Counted from the stretch's first letter, positions 29,201 through 37,788 are shown. The stretch: DNA of 64,000 nucleotides from Chloroflexota bacterium (GCA_018004935.1 JAGNBF010000028.1:1-64000); one strand, 5' to 3'. Made by a program: numbers and translations. The notes: a model not told the origin generated them from the letters alone.

Positions 29201-29284
29201 ACACCCACAGAATGGGCGAACTATTTGCCCGGACAGGCGTATCAGATTACCTGCCCTGATTTGCCCGCGAATGTGGCGGAGTAA
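26192..29284 (+). CDS. nSTAND NTPase with transmembrane segment, coiled-coil and WD40 repeats
   Basis: Third gene of the operon and the likely sensor/switch. N-terminal NPYVGPRTFTEKD...FFGRE is typical of the novel-STAND class. Walker A ARSGAGKSSL is at residues 51-60 and Walker B VLIVDQFEEVF around 139-149. A winged-helix-like region follows, then a membrane segment (about 481-502, LAVTLIVVFLIAAAAAVWALL), an Ala-rich coiled coil (about 505-605) and WD40-type repeats to the end (about 675-1020, with SPDGRTLISGGDDRTLRAWDL). ATP binding would be coupled to ligand recognition by the propeller, releasing CHAT and SIR2 activity (inference). Start ATG 26192 is 11 bases after AGGAG. Eight GCGGCCGC sites enrich the Ala tracts. 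Confidence 0.9.
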   Translation: MAGNNLNTNNNPYVGPRTFTEKDAPLFFGREREARELLSLVISEPLTLFYARSGAGKSSLINARLIPGLRQEEFVVLPVTRVSGALPAGVKEVANIFVFNLLLNLDQNKHDPRMLAQQSLSDYLSQSKALLTDASLARVLIVDQFEEVFTTHLDRWQERRGFFEQLAQALKQDPLLWVVLSLREDHVASLDPFARLLPGRLRPRLFMQRMDADTALAAITEPAGQEGRPFGPDVAENLVKNLRQIRGQTASDVVYGEFVEPVQLQVVCYQLWEKLQTRPQGEITQDDVDELGNVDEALGQFYEQAIAKVMLETHVTEQALRNWFEHELITEAHTRGTVYQGKDTTAGLPNEALRLLVNQFLLRSEFRAGGTWYELVHDRFVEPILLANVAWRLRQSPLVQSAEAWDRAGRPKEMLYRGGQLREMLQQTNPETADEPVKSFLQISQAAQTERDLLQAQEKAAEERRRAEQEARVSSRLRNLAVTLIVVFLIAAAAAVWALLERNQASMQAEANATLAIENAAAASTAQVANETSVYFAVEANNLAGTSFASQAEAENAAATSEAARATSDALAIENSNLATTSEANAIIAATRAAEAILAQQEAEKQECVISAQALASQAILTLTQPENNTELATLLAVQAGSLSCAGTTAAEGLTTLTETVLRDVLTRPYYNNILRAAGSTVRDLAFSGDGRWLAAANDSDRVLVYDLLFPGSTPLQLSGFTGYIRAVAFNTQTGQFAAAGDDTLIYLWDLTTPETPILTLTGHTAAVRALTFSPDGRTLISGGDDRTLRAWDLTSEDPNKTAIVRAEHANAIFTILYAQGSSRLFIISTSSEAVYLWDTSRLAQTSPLRLSSFQRFINGMAISRTGRLLATIGSDSAVRLWDITNTANIPAPTSLTLDVAQIGAVAFSPINNTLFVGDTTGVIRLWDLPRYTQSPGLAFATLTGPQSPVLALTVDPTGTILASATAGGEIRLWQLQATDFADIAPDYATLLAQACAAVDRNLTPTEWANYLPGQAYQITCPDLPANVAE

Positions 29285-29632
29285 CGTCCGCTATACTTAC
29301 TATGGTCGTAACTATACACACCCTCGAGGGCTGAGCTTGTCAAAGTTCTGTGTTGTCCTAGACAAACTCAGGTAACACACTTCTCAGGACTCACTGCGTC
29401 CTTAGAAAAGGCTCATCAAACGGCTATGGGGGAGGGGATAGGCTGTTTGTAGGGTATAATCACCCCTCGAATGGGCGAACCATCACATACATCGTTTGAT
29501 TCCCGTTTTTACCTTTCACCACTTACCCATCTGCTGGGGCCGTTTCGTTGTCTAAACAATGGGTAGTCGTTGGGCAAACTCGCCATTATCACGGTATGGT
29601 TCTTTGGGCTGTGATTAATTTGTTACCCAATC
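29285..29632. other. Intergenic region upstream of ruvX
   Basis: No gene. A CCTCGAGGGCTGAGCTTGTC...GACAAACTCAGG palindrome lies at about 29322-29375. TATAAT at 29456-29461 could be a -10 box, but no convincing -35 or Shine-Dalgarno is seen before the ruvX ATG. Confidence 0.4.
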
Positions 29633-30094
29633 ATGTCTTTCACCTTAACTAATTCCCCACTCCCCGGCCCCGTCCTGGCAATAGACCTGGGTGAAAAACG
29701 TATTGGTCTGGCGGTGAGTGATAGCGGCCGCATGATTGCCCGTTCTTATGGTGTTATCGAGCGCAAATCACGCCGTGAGGATTTTGCCCGGTTTCAGGCC
29801 ATTATCAGCGAGCAAAAGGTGACATTGGTGGTGATGGGTTTGCCGTTACACCTGGATGGTTCTGATAGTGCAACGACCACCTGGGTACGCGATTATACTG
29901 CCGCCTTAGCGCAGAATATTTCGGTGCCGGTGACTTTGTGGGATGAGCGTTATTCCAGCCAGGCGGCCACGGCCAGCCTGACCGAACGGGGTGTACGAGC
30001 TAAAAAACAAAAAGGACGGGTGGATGCGGTCGCGGCCGCGTTCATTCTCCAATCTTATCTTGACACGCAAACAGGTCCTTATACCGCGCAGTAA
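29633..30094 (+). CDS. ruvX: RuvX/YqgF family putative pre-16S rRNA nuclease
   Basis: RNase H-fold nuclease, cytoplasmic. Known roles of the family are 16S rRNA 5'-end maturation and suggested Holliday junction resolution. Seen in 153 residues: AIDLGEKRIGLAVSD (first catalytic Asp), LVVMGLPLHLDGSD (typical GLP-nxDG), WDERYSSQAA with the catalytic DE, and KGRVDAVAAAFILQSYLD with the last Asp. The length is typical. mltG follows about 300 bases downstream in the same direction, an arrangement often seen in bacteria. No Shine-Dalgarno is visible. GCGGCCGC occurs twice and gives the AAA in the last helix. Confidence 0.94.
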   Translation: MSFTLTNSPLPGPVLAIDLGEKRIGLAVSDSGRMIARSYGVIERKSRREDFARFQAIISEQKVTLVVMGLPLHLDGSDSATTTWVRDYTAALAQNISVPVTLWDERYSSQAATASLTERGVRAKKQKGRVDAVAAAFILQSYLDTQTGPYTAQ

Positions 30095-30390
30095 GCGTTC
30101 CGTCGGGTTATAGCAACGGATTAAAAAATAAATGGATTTTCCAGAGGTCGTCTTTAATCCGTTCCTTTCTAAATCCGTTAAAGTAACCAAAACGTAACAT
30201 CTCAATAAAGTGCGGAACCTTCGGAAGGTTTTCTCACCAGAGGGACTGAACGCTTACGCCAAAACGGCCTAAAATCGCCTCTGAACTGAGAACGGTTACT
30301 ACCGCATAAACGTAACGATACACGCCCTCGAGGGCAGAGCCGTACACCACCTGTATAGATACGTATAAACTGTTTTTATCCGCCAATCTT
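30095..30390. repeat. Intergenic inverted repeats between ruvX and mltG
   Basis: AACGGATTAAAAAATAAATGG (30117 on) and TAAATCCGTT (30171-30180) form an element also present reversed near 12064-12115. CCTCGAGGGCAGAGC near 30327 belongs to the dispersed palindrome family. No gene. Confidence 0.45.
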
Positions 30391-31614
30391 ATGAGTTTAC
30401 CTACCCGCTACCGACGCAATCCTTACACTGAACCCAAAGGCAAAACCAATGTAACCCGTTGGGTGGCCCGGCTGGCCTTGTTATTCATTGGCCTGACCAG
30501 TTGCCTGACTGCCAGTTTCATTTTGTATACCCGCTGGCAAGAAGCGCAGGCGGGCGGCCGCATCATTATTGAAGGGGGTAGCCCTGATTTGAATCCGGTA
30601 GAGCGGCTCTATTTGCAGACTATTTTGGTCAATAATGCGGCTGAGTTAAATGACCCGGCCAGTGGGGCTATGACTCCGGCCCAGTTTGTCGTTACCTCAG
30701 GGCAGGGAGCCAGCGACATCGCGGCCGCGCTCCAGGCCGCCAACCTGCTCGACAATCCCGACCTATTCCTTAACTACATTCGCTATTACGGTCTCGACAA
30801 TCAGCTTGAGGCCGGGGAATATACCCTTACCCCGCCACTCACCATTCCCCAACTGGCCCAAACCCTCACCCGCGCCATTGCCCAGGACATCGAACTTCGC
30901 TTTCTGGAAGGGTGGCGACTGGAAGAAATGGCCCATTATCTGGCCACGGTACAACCAGCCAATATTGATAGTGAACAATTTTTGGCTTTGGCCCAACGTC
31001 GCGCCCCACTTGATCTGACACCCTATGATTATCTGGCCTCTTTACCGACTACGTCGACCCTCGAAGGGTTCCTTTACCCTGATACCTACCGCATCCCCAC
31101 TGATGCCGATGCCGCCTATCTACTCAGCCTGATGCTCCAGACCTTTGGCGAACGAGTGACCCCGGCTATGCGTCAGGCGTTTGGCCTACAGGGACTCACC
31201 GTGTACGAGGCGGTTATACTGGCCTCAATCGTGGAGCGAGAGACACCCCAGGTACAGGAGCGCCCCCTGGTGGCCGGGGTTTATTTGAACCGTCTGCAAC
31301 AAGCGATGCTCCTACAGGCTGATCCGACAGTACAATATGCCGTTGGCTACCAGCCAGACAGCGGTAGCTGGTGGAAAAACCCGCTTTTTCTGGTGGATTT
31401 GGCGCTGGATTCTCCCTATAACACCTATGTCTACCCTGGTTTGCCCCCCGGCCCTATCGCCAATCCCAGCCTCACTTCTTTGCAAGGGGTCGCCGACCCG
31501 GTGCAAACGACCTTCCTCTTTTTTGTGGCGGACTGTAGCAATAGCACGCCGGGGGCACACCTGTTTAGTGAAACCTATGCCGAACATGAAGCGAAGGTGG
31601 CCTTATGCCGGTGA
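30391..31614 (+). CDS. mltG: Endolytic murein transglycosylase MltG
   Basis: Cuts nascent glycan strands at the outer face of the membrane and so sets strand length. 407 residues with one N-terminal membrane anchor (about 28-50, LALLFIGLTSCLTASFILY), a LysM-like segment (FVVTSGQGASDIAAALQAANLL), and the YceG catalytic domain: LEGFLYPDTYRIP, the catalytic Glu in EAVILASIVERET, LVAGVYLNRL, LQADPTVQYA, and YNTYVYPGLPPGPIANPS. Complete. Its 3' end overlaps the next lipoprotein gene by 10 bases, implying one transcript. The start is ATG without evident Shine-Dalgarno. Composition changes sharply at the GCGGCCGC site at 30720. Confidence 0.95.
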   Translation: MSLPTRYRRNPYTEPKGKTNVTRWVARLALLFIGLTSCLTASFILYTRWQEAQAGGRIIIEGGSPDLNPVERLYLQTILVNNAAELNDPASGAMTPAQFVVTSGQGASDIAAALQAANLLDNPDLFLNYIRYYGLDNQLEAGEYTLTPPLTIPQLAQTLTRAIAQDIELRFLEGWRLEEMAHYLATVQPANIDSEQFLALAQRRAPLDLTPYDYLASLPTTSTLEGFLYPDTYRIPTDADAAYLLSLMLQTFGERVTPAMRQAFGLQGLTVYEAVILASIVERETPQVQERPLVAGVYLNRLQQAMLLQADPTVQYAVGYQPDSGSWWKNPLFLVDLALDSPYNTYVYPGLPPGPIANPSLTSLQGVADPVQTTFLFFVADCSNSTPGAHLFSETYAEHEAKVALCR

Positions 31615-32195
31615 GAATCTTCCCGGCCGCCCGGTGGATAAACCCCTTCATACTCTGCTTCATTCTCCTTACTACGGCCTGCGCCAGCACTCCCCCTGTT
31701 GTCAAAATTGGCCTGGTAGCACCCTTTGAAGGGCGTGATCGCTCCCTTGGTTATGATGTGATTTATAGTGCGCGGTTGGCGGTGCGGGAGATGAATGAGG
31801 CGGGCGGTATTGAAGGGACGTATGTGGCCCTGGTGGCGCTGGATGATGGCGGGGATGTGGCCCTGGCGGAGGCCACGGCCCAATCTCTTGTTCTGGATCC
31901 GGCGGTGGTGGTAGTGTTGGGGCATTGGCTACCAGAGACAACGGCCGCGGCCGCGCCCCTCTATGCCAGCGCCGATTTACCCCTCATCGTGCCGGGGGAA
32001 CCAGTTGATCCCCATACCCTGGATACCGTTTTCCGCCAGCGCTATGAGGCGGTGACGCCCTTTGACGAAACACCTGGCCCCTACGCTGGCCCGGCTTACA
32101 CAGCGATGCAGACCATTTTGGTGGCCCTCGCGGCCGCACAAGCCCAAGATGGCACAATTACCCGCACCACCGTCAGCCGTTATTTACCCGATTGA
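31605..32195 (+). CDS. Shortened periplasmic-binding-type lipoprotein (branched-chain amino-acid family)
   Basis: An N-terminal signal with lipobox LLTTAC (Cys about 27) indicates a lipid-anchored surface protein. KIGLVAPFEGRDRSLGYDVIYSARLAVREMNEAGGI and LDDGGD are hallmarks of Leu/Ile/Val-type ABC binding proteins, which are normally about 380-400 residues. This one has only 196. The N-lobe start is present, but after LPLIVPGEPVDPHTL it passes to a segment resembling the far C-terminal lobe (FDETPGPYAGPAYTAMQTILVAL). So it looks internally deleted, with the frame kept. It overlaps mltG by 10 bases (AAGGTGG as Shine-Dalgarno). No permease or ATPase is nearby. Ligand binding is doubtful. Confidence 0.75.
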   Translation: MPVRIFPAARWINPFILCFILLTTACASTPPVVKIGLVAPFEGRDRSLGYDVIYSARLAVREMNEAGGIEGTYVALVALDDGGDVALAEATAQSLVLDPAVVVVLGHWLPETTAAAAPLYASADLPLIVPGEPVDPHTLDTVFRQRYEAVTPFDETPGPYAGPAYTAMQTILVALAAAQAQDGTITRTTVSRYLPD

Positions 32196-32533
32196 GGACT
32201 CACGTGCGCATCCCTGGCCCTTACACCAACGGCACGGCTTTTCCAAAAGTAATTGGGGCGTGGTTCAAAAGTTGGCAAGCTAACCTGAACCCTGCCTTAA
32301 TTGGCTATGTCGCTAATCGGAAACGCCCCTCCCCCTGACGATTCCCAGGGGGAGGGGGGAACCTATTGGTGTCGCTTTTTGCGAGTGTACACCCGTAAAA
32401 AACGACACGCTCAGCCCTTGAGAACGTGTATAGGATTGACGATTAAATAACTTGAACATTTGCTGTGGACGGTCCCCTGACCGGGCCACTCCCAGCGAAC
32501 AAGTTATTTAGTTCTCATTCCATAGTACATGGG
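32196..32533. repeat. Intergenic stretch with degenerate hairpin element
   Basis: GTCGCTTTTTGCGAGTG/CACCCGTAAAAAACGAC (about 32371-32405) is a decayed member of the GC-rich hairpin family, next to CCCCTCCCCCTGACGATTCCC. AGGATTGACGATTAAATAAC...AACAAGTTATTTAGTT (about 32430-32515) is a further inverted pair seen also near 3240 and 37960. No gene. Confidence 0.5.
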
Positions 32534-32691
32534 GTAACCGTTCAGTTAGCCCGCCCGGCGGTCAAACCGCCGGGCTAACCATACCAGGCCCTGCGGGCTA
32601 AAACCCCAGGCCAGCGGCCTTTGTCACCGTAGCCCGGTCGTTTTACGTCCGGGCGGGTCTGGCGGATGGGTTTATATGACTGAACGCTTAC
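32534..32691. mobile_element. MITE-like element, GTAACCGTTCAGT family
   Basis: A 158-base non-coding element. Ends are GTAACCGTTCAGT at the left and ACTGAACGCTTAC-like at the right, inverted with one mismatch. The interior has CCCGGCGGTcaaACCGCCGGG and GCCCGGTCGTTTTACGTCCGGGC hairpins. TACATGGG lies on both sides (32526-32533 and 32693-32700), which looks like a target-site duplication. Related copies: 46512-46672 and 63588-63722, with fragments near 23090, 40225 and 53660. Confidence 0.8.
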
Positions 32692-32712
32692 CTACATGGG
32701 ATTAATATCTTG

Positions 32713-35253
32713 ATGAGACGATACCTTTTTCTTCTGACTCTCTTGCTTTTCTTGTTAGTGGCCTGTGGGGGCAATGAGCCTGACTCGCCCCTGACGCCTA
32801 TTTTCGATGGCCCAACCCGGCAAGCCACCCCCACATTGGCTCCAGGCCTCGCGGCCGCGACACAAAACTTCCCTCCCACACCGGCCGCCGTCATTCCCCG
32901 GCCCGGCCAAACACCCTTAGCCCCTACCCCCAACCCCACCCTTTTGGCCTCGCCCACAACAACCGCCACACCATCCCCTGCGCCTACCCCTACGGCTACC
33001 CCTGATCTGGCCCAACGCCAGACGCTCGCCCAGGTAGCCCTGCACAATCAGGATTATGACCTGGCTATCGAACACCTGGAGATTTTGTTAGCCAGTGGCA
33101 CCCTGACTCCGGCGGATCAGCGGCAAACCCTTTATCAGGCGGGGTTGGCGTACCAGGCGGCGGGCCGACTGGCTGAGGCGGCTGAGGCATTTAACCTTTA
33201 CCTGGCCCAGAACGCGGCCGCGCCCACTGCTCCCACCAGTAACACCACCGATACGGCGGTGGCCTATTTCCATCTAGGTGAAATATTGCGTACCCAGGGA
33301 GATTGCCCCGGAGCCATTGGCGCGTACCAGAGCTACCTGGCCGCCAACCCGGATATGGCCGCCTATGTTCAGCCCCTCATCGGCGATTGTTACCTGCTCC
33401 TGGATGATCGCTCCAACGCTATCACCGCCTATGAGAATGCGCTTACTGGTCAGGCCCATCGTCTGATCATCGTACCCATCCGCCAGAAGTTGGCCGATTT
33501 TTACCGGGAAGATAGCCGCTATGCCGAGGCCATTGCCCAATACGATGCCATCATCGCTGTTGCCCAGACGGAATTTACCAAAGGGCAGATGACCTATCTG
33601 GCCGGGCAGACCCATTTGTTAGCCGGAGATCAGTCTGCCGCTTACCAGCGTTTCCTGACGGGTGTGCGTGAATATCCCGGCTCTTATGATAGTTATGAAG
33701 GGTTGGTTGTTCTGGTTGAGGCTAATGTGCCGGTGGATGATTTTCAGCGTGGGCTAGTCAATTACAATGCGGGGCAGGCAGGTAATTTCTCCACCTTTTA
33801 TCCGGCCATTGAAGCGTTTAACCGGGTCATCACGGCCAACCCAGAAAGCTACCGGGAAGATGTTCACCTTTATCTGGCCTGGAGTTACGAAGGGCTGGGT
33901 GATATGACCAACGCCCTGGATCAGCTTGAGCAATATCGGGCCATTAGCCTCACCACGGCCGCGCCTGGATTGCTGGAAAAAGCGGCTTTGCTGGCGCGAA
34001 ATGGGCAAACGCTGGCGGCGCTGGAGGCTTACAATGAATTTGTGACGACGTTGCCCCAGGAAGTGCAGGCCAGTGAGGCGGCTTATCAGGTGGCCGTATT
34101 GACAGAGGAAATGGGGCGGGTGCAAGACGCGGCCGCGGCCTACCAACAAATGGCTACCAGTTACCCCACGGATGAGAATGCCCCCTATGCCCTGTTCCGG
34201 GCGGGCTGGCTCTACGAGGAGATGAACGCCACCGAACCAGCGATAACCGCCTGGCGACAACTGGCCGAACAGTACCCCACGAGTGAATGGGGTGCGGCCG
34301 CCCTCATCTGGTTGCTCCGAGTAGTGCCCGAAGCTGAACAAGGGGCATTGAGGGACGCGGCCGCGAACGCGTCTGTCTTTAGTTATTATGGCTTGCGTGC
34401 CCGTGACCTGGCCCAAGGGATCGATCCCTTTACCCGAGAAGGTACCCTTACCCTGACAATGACCGGGCAGGCCGAGGCCGAAAATTGGTTGCGTCAGGCT
34501 TTGGAACTGGATGCCAGTTATGACCTCAGTCAGTTGGGGCCAACATTGGCTCAGGATGAACGGCTCATTCGGGGGGAGAAGTTGTGGCAGTTGGGTCTGT
34601 ACGAAGCGGCCAAACGGGAACTAGAAGCCGTGCGCGAAACCAACAGCAACGACACCCAGGCCAGCTACCAGCTTGCCCTGTGGTTCCGTGACCTGGGGTT
34701 ATACCGCTCTTCGATTCTTGCCGTTAATGCCGTTCTGCGCCTGACCAACACTACTATTTTTACCGCTCCGGCCTTCATCGGCCAGCTCAGCTACCCCACC
34801 TACTACACCGATCTAATACTCCCGCTGGCAGAATATTATGATTACGATCCGCTCATTCAGTTTTCCTTATTACGACAGGAAAGCCTGTTTGAAGGATTTG
34901 CCCAATCAAGTGCCTATGCCCTGGGGCTGAGCCAGGTCATTCCTGATACCGCTTATTACATCGCCGACAGGTTAGCCTGGCCCGATTTTGACGTGTTGGA
35001 TCTATATCAGCCCCACGTTGGCCTGGCTTTTGGGGCCTTCTACCTGGATGAGCAACTGCGCTTATTTGATGGGTTCGTTCCCGCGGCCATTTCCGCCTAT
35101 AACGCTGGCCCGGGCAACGCGCTTCACTGGTATGAACAGGCCGGTGATGATCTGGATCTCTATATTGAGTCGGTGAGTTTCTGGGAAACCCGCCTTTATA
35201 TCGAACGGATTTACAGCGGGTATGTCATTTATCGCTATTTATATGGGGGATGA
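32713..35253 (+). CDS. Lipoprotein lytic transglycosylase with TPR repeats (Slt type)
   Basis: Cell-surface enzyme that cleaves peptidoglycan between MurNAc and GlcNAc. ATG 32713 gives 846 residues. Signal with lipobox LLVAC (Cys about 18), then a Pro/Thr-rich linker (to about residue 100), TPR-like helices (about 100-660, e.g. AYQQMATSYPTDENAPYALF), then an SLT domain (about 700-846). The catalytic Glu lies in LLRQESLFEG (about 722), followed by SAYALGLSQVIPDTAYYIA and ISAYNAGPGNALHWY, all at standard spacing. It probably works with mltG upstream in wall remodelling. Seven GCGGCCGC sites, several giving Ala-Ala-Ala between helices. Confidence 0.93.
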   Translation: MRRYLFLLTLLLFLLVACGGNEPDSPLTPIFDGPTRQATPTLAPGLAAATQNFPPTPAAVIPRPGQTPLAPTPNPTLLASPTTTATPSPAPTPTATPDLAQRQTLAQVALHNQDYDLAIEHLEILLASGTLTPADQRQTLYQAGLAYQAAGRLAEAAEAFNLYLAQNAAAPTAPTSNTTDTAVAYFHLGEILRTQGDCPGAIGAYQSYLAANPDMAAYVQPLIGDCYLLLDDRSNAITAYENALTGQAHRLIIVPIRQKLADFYREDSRYAEAIAQYDAIIAVAQTEFTKGQMTYLAGQTHLLAGDQSAAYQRFLTGVREYPGSYDSYEGLVVLVEANVPVDDFQRGLVNYNAGQAGNFSTFYPAIEAFNRVITANPESYREDVHLYLAWSYEGLGDMTNALDQLEQYRAISLTTAAPGLLEKAALLARNGQTLAALEAYNEFVTTLPQEVQASEAAYQVAVLTEEMGRVQDAAAAYQQMATSYPTDENAPYALFRAGWLYEEMNATEPAITAWRQLAEQYPTSEWGAAALIWLLRVVPEAEQGALRDAAANASVFSYYGLRARDLAQGIDPFTREGTLTLTMTGQAEAENWLRQALELDASYDLSQLGPTLAQDERLIRGEKLWQLGLYEAAKRELEAVRETNSNDTQASYQLALWFRDLGLYRSSILAVNAVLRLTNTTIFTAPAFIGQLSYPTYYTDLILPLAEYYDYDPLIQFSLLRQESLFEGFAQSSAYALGLSQVIPDTAYYIADRLAWPDFDVLDLYQPHVGLAFGAFYLDEQLRLFDGFVPAAISAYNAGPGNALHWYEQAGDDLDLYIESVSFWETRLYIERIYSGYVIYRYLYGG

Positions 35254-35325
35254 GGTAAGACGGGTTGAGCGATTGGTCTATGACCGCTTACTATTTACTG
35301 CTTCCTTCATTAATGGGGGGTCAAT

Positions 35326-37788
35326 ATGTCCAAATTCGAGTGGCAGACGGAAGAGGATTGGGAAGAGATAGCCATAGCAGAAAGCGCACCGAAAAGCCCG
35401 CGGCCGCGACGCTGGTTGTGGCTTGCCAGTCTGGTTTCGCTGGTCGTGCTGGCTGGGTATCTCATCTATCAACAAGTAGAACAGCGAGTTGAAGAAGCCA
35501 CCAATACCGTCGAGCAAGACGTTTTGTCTAGCCTGGACGTATTAGAAGCCGCCAATGCCAGTGGCGATGTTGAGCTGGTAAATGGGATATTAAGCGGCCG
35601 CGATCCCGCCTGGACAGACATCCAACGCGACCTCATCCGCGCCAGCCTGCTCTTCGACCGCTCAGCCTTTGGCCTGACCCTCATCGGCCCGCCCCAAGTT
35701 GTTTCCACTACCCTATCCGCCGATCTGCTCGCCGCTCAAACGACCTTGCATCTGGATTATGCCATTGCCATTGGCAACGGTCTGACCCAAACCATCACCC
35801 TGGAGCAGACAGCTATCTTCCGCCAGGGGGCGCGAAACTGGCTCTTTGCTCCCCCAGAAGAGGAATTTTGGGGTGATAGGGCAGAAATTAGTGGCAGTTT
35901 TATTAGCGTCCAATACCCTATGCGAGATGAAATCATCAGCCGACGCCTGGCCAATGACCTGGAGCAGAAAATTGGTGAACTGTGTGCTCGCATGGCCTTT
36001 GATACCGTCAACTGTGCGGGGGGGGTGCGAGTAAATCTGACTTTAGCCACCCACGCAGGCGGATTGCTCATGGTTAAAGACCCCGAGTTATGGCTCCAGG
36101 CAGGCCATGAACTGATTTTGCCCACTCCTACCCTGGTGGGTTTGCCTATTAATGAGCAGGCGTATCAGGCGCTGTATCGTGGGTATGCGATGGTAGTGTT
36201 ACAGGCTTTTATTGGCGAGCGTATCGGCTGGCAATGTTGTAACCGTGCCGCACTGGTAGGCGCTTTGTTAGAGCGACAATTTGCGGAACTGGCCCTACAG
36301 TCATGGCCCCTTTTGCCTCAGGATTATGCCAATTTATTGAACCAGGGCCTTCTGTTGGCTGATCTGGTGGAGATTTGGGATGAGGCCGGTTTTAAGGAGA
36401 TCACCCCGGCCTTGTATGCGTTAGCCGATTTTCTCACGAACCTGACCCAAACAGCGGTTCCGGCAACCCTTATCCCCATTGCTACGGGCGCGGATACGAT
36501 GAACTGGATGGCGGCGATGATGCATAGTGAGCCATTTTCGGCGGAGAGTGACCGGCAGTGGCAGGCGTTTTTGTATGAAAAGAGCGGGTTGGCAAATGTA
36601 CCGCCACCCATCCCGTGGCCGGATCAGGCGGTGAATATGTTGTGTGGGCCGAATTTCCCTGACGCGGCCGCGCTCTATGCCTATCACCCTGCTACAAACC
36701 TGTGGACTTCTGAACTCCCTGGGCAAACCTTTTTCACCTTACAACCCTTACCCGATCACACTGGAGCCGTTCTCGTAGAGCAGAAATTAGGCGTGGAAAA
36801 CCAGCCGCCCCAAACCATTCTCTGGCGCGAGGGTCAAACCAGCAACATTTTTGCATTTCCCTTCGTGTTACGGAACAGCAATCATCAAGGGAATCTACTG
36901 GCCGGGGCTACCCTTTCTTTTAGCGATAGCAACAGTGATTTCATCTTCAACACCTTTTCCACCGACATTAACGCCCTGATAAACCTGGATCAGTGCACGG
37001 CAGAAGGGTGCCCTTTTACTGATCTGGCCGTGCCTAACCTCGCCTGGTCCTCTAATGATCAATATGCCCTGGCCTATATCACCCGGGCTAACTCTGCGGG
37101 TGAATTTCGTATCTTGGATGGCAACGGCCAACCTGGGGCGCTGGGTGCAGTAGCCACAGGCACCAATGGTGTGTGGTTAGATAACGATCACCTCATTTAC
37201 CTGCGGACACCGGAAATTGTTAAAACCAATATTCATACCAAAGCGGCCGAAACCGTGGTTGCCGCCCGTGATTTACAAGCCGCTTTACCTGACCCTGATC
37301 TTGTCAATCGTTTATCCATTAACCATCTGGCCCTCAGCCAGAGTGATCCCAACCAACTTTTTGTGCTGGCTACCACATCGAGTTCTATCCGTACCGCCTA
37401 CCTATTCCAGGTCAATCTGGCAACCCGCTACATCACCTTCCTGACCCAATTAGATGATGTGCCCGTACCGGCCATTGAAATTGGCAAAAACTTTCGTATT
37501 CCGGTGGAAATTGTGGCAAATGAGTTTCAGATTGCCGTCACCATTGTCCATGAACTCAATAACCCGGTTTATTATTTTTATACCTACCAGATGGCGCAAG
37601 ATAAAACATCGGTGGTGAAGTTAGTGGGGGGCACAAACCTGGGTAATTACGCCTGGTCTAGTGATGGCTATTGGGTTGTCGGTACGGATGAAGGTGTTAT
37701 CAAACTGATGGCTCCAGGGTGGGGGTATCAGCGTTGGGTAACGCATGAGTTTGCTAACTGTCGCGCCGCCAACTGGTTAAACGAATAG
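35326..37788 (+). CDS. Large membrane-anchored protein, unknown function
   Basis: Not recognised. 820 residues. An acidic cytoplasmic N terminus (QTEEDWEEIAIAESAP), then one membrane segment (about 30-48, WLWLASLVSLVVLAGYLIY), so most of the chain is outside. About 50-110 is a helical stretch (VEQRVEEATNTVEQDVL). The middle holds a Cys-containing segment (IGELCARMAFDTVNCAGGV) and a helical region that reads like a gluzincin/peptidase-MA remnant, without HExxH. The C-terminal 350 residues have TolB/WD-like strands ending in W-S/D (LAWSSNDQYALAYI, YAWSSDGYWVVGTDEG). It follows the lytic transglycosylase by about 70 bases on the same strand, so a cell-envelope role is plausible. Confidence 0.7.
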   Translation: MSKFEWQTEEDWEEIAIAESAPKSPRPRRWLWLASLVSLVVLAGYLIYQQVEQRVEEATNTVEQDVLSSLDVLEAANASGDVELVNGILSGRDPAWTDIQRDLIRASLLFDRSAFGLTLIGPPQVVSTTLSADLLAAQTTLHLDYAIAIGNGLTQTITLEQTAIFRQGARNWLFAPPEEEFWGDRAEISGSFISVQYPMRDEIISRRLANDLEQKIGELCARMAFDTVNCAGGVRVNLTLATHAGGLLMVKDPELWLQAGHELILPTPTLVGLPINEQAYQALYRGYAMVVLQAFIGERIGWQCCNRAALVGALLERQFAELALQSWPLLPQDYANLLNQGLLLADLVEIWDEAGFKEITPALYALADFLTNLTQTAVPATLIPIATGADTMNWMAAMMHSEPFSAESDRQWQAFLYEKSGLANVPPPIPWPDQAVNMLCGPNFPDAAALYAYHPATNLWTSELPGQTFFTLQPLPDHTGAVLVEQKLGVENQPPQTILWREGQTSNIFAFPFVLRNSNHQGNLLAGATLSFSDSNSDFIFNTFSTDINALINLDQCTAEGCPFTDLAVPNLAWSSNDQYALAYITRANSAGEFRILDGNGQPGALGAVATGTNGVWLDNDHLIYLRTPEIVKTNIHTKAAETVVAARDLQAALPDPDLVNRLSINHLALSQSDPNQLFVLATTSSSIRTAYLFQVNLATRYITFLTQLDDVPVPAIEIGKNFRIPVEIVANEFQIAVTIVHELNNPVYYFYTYQMAQDKTSVVKLVGGTNLGNYAWSSDGYWVVGTDEGVIKLMAPGWGYQRWVTHEFANCRAANWLNE

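Noticed and set aside
23396-29284. Diversity-generating retroelement target (FGE/C-type-lectin-like domain)
   Set aside because: No reverse transcriptase or template-repeat pair was seen in the window.
29906-30205. Reading frame on the minus strand across the ruvX end
   Set aside because: It is partly a shadow of ruvX and partly the inverted-repeat element at 30117-30185.
35326-37788. Active gluzincin peptidase
   Set aside because: The middle has a peptidase-like helical feel but no HExxH motif; function left unknown.
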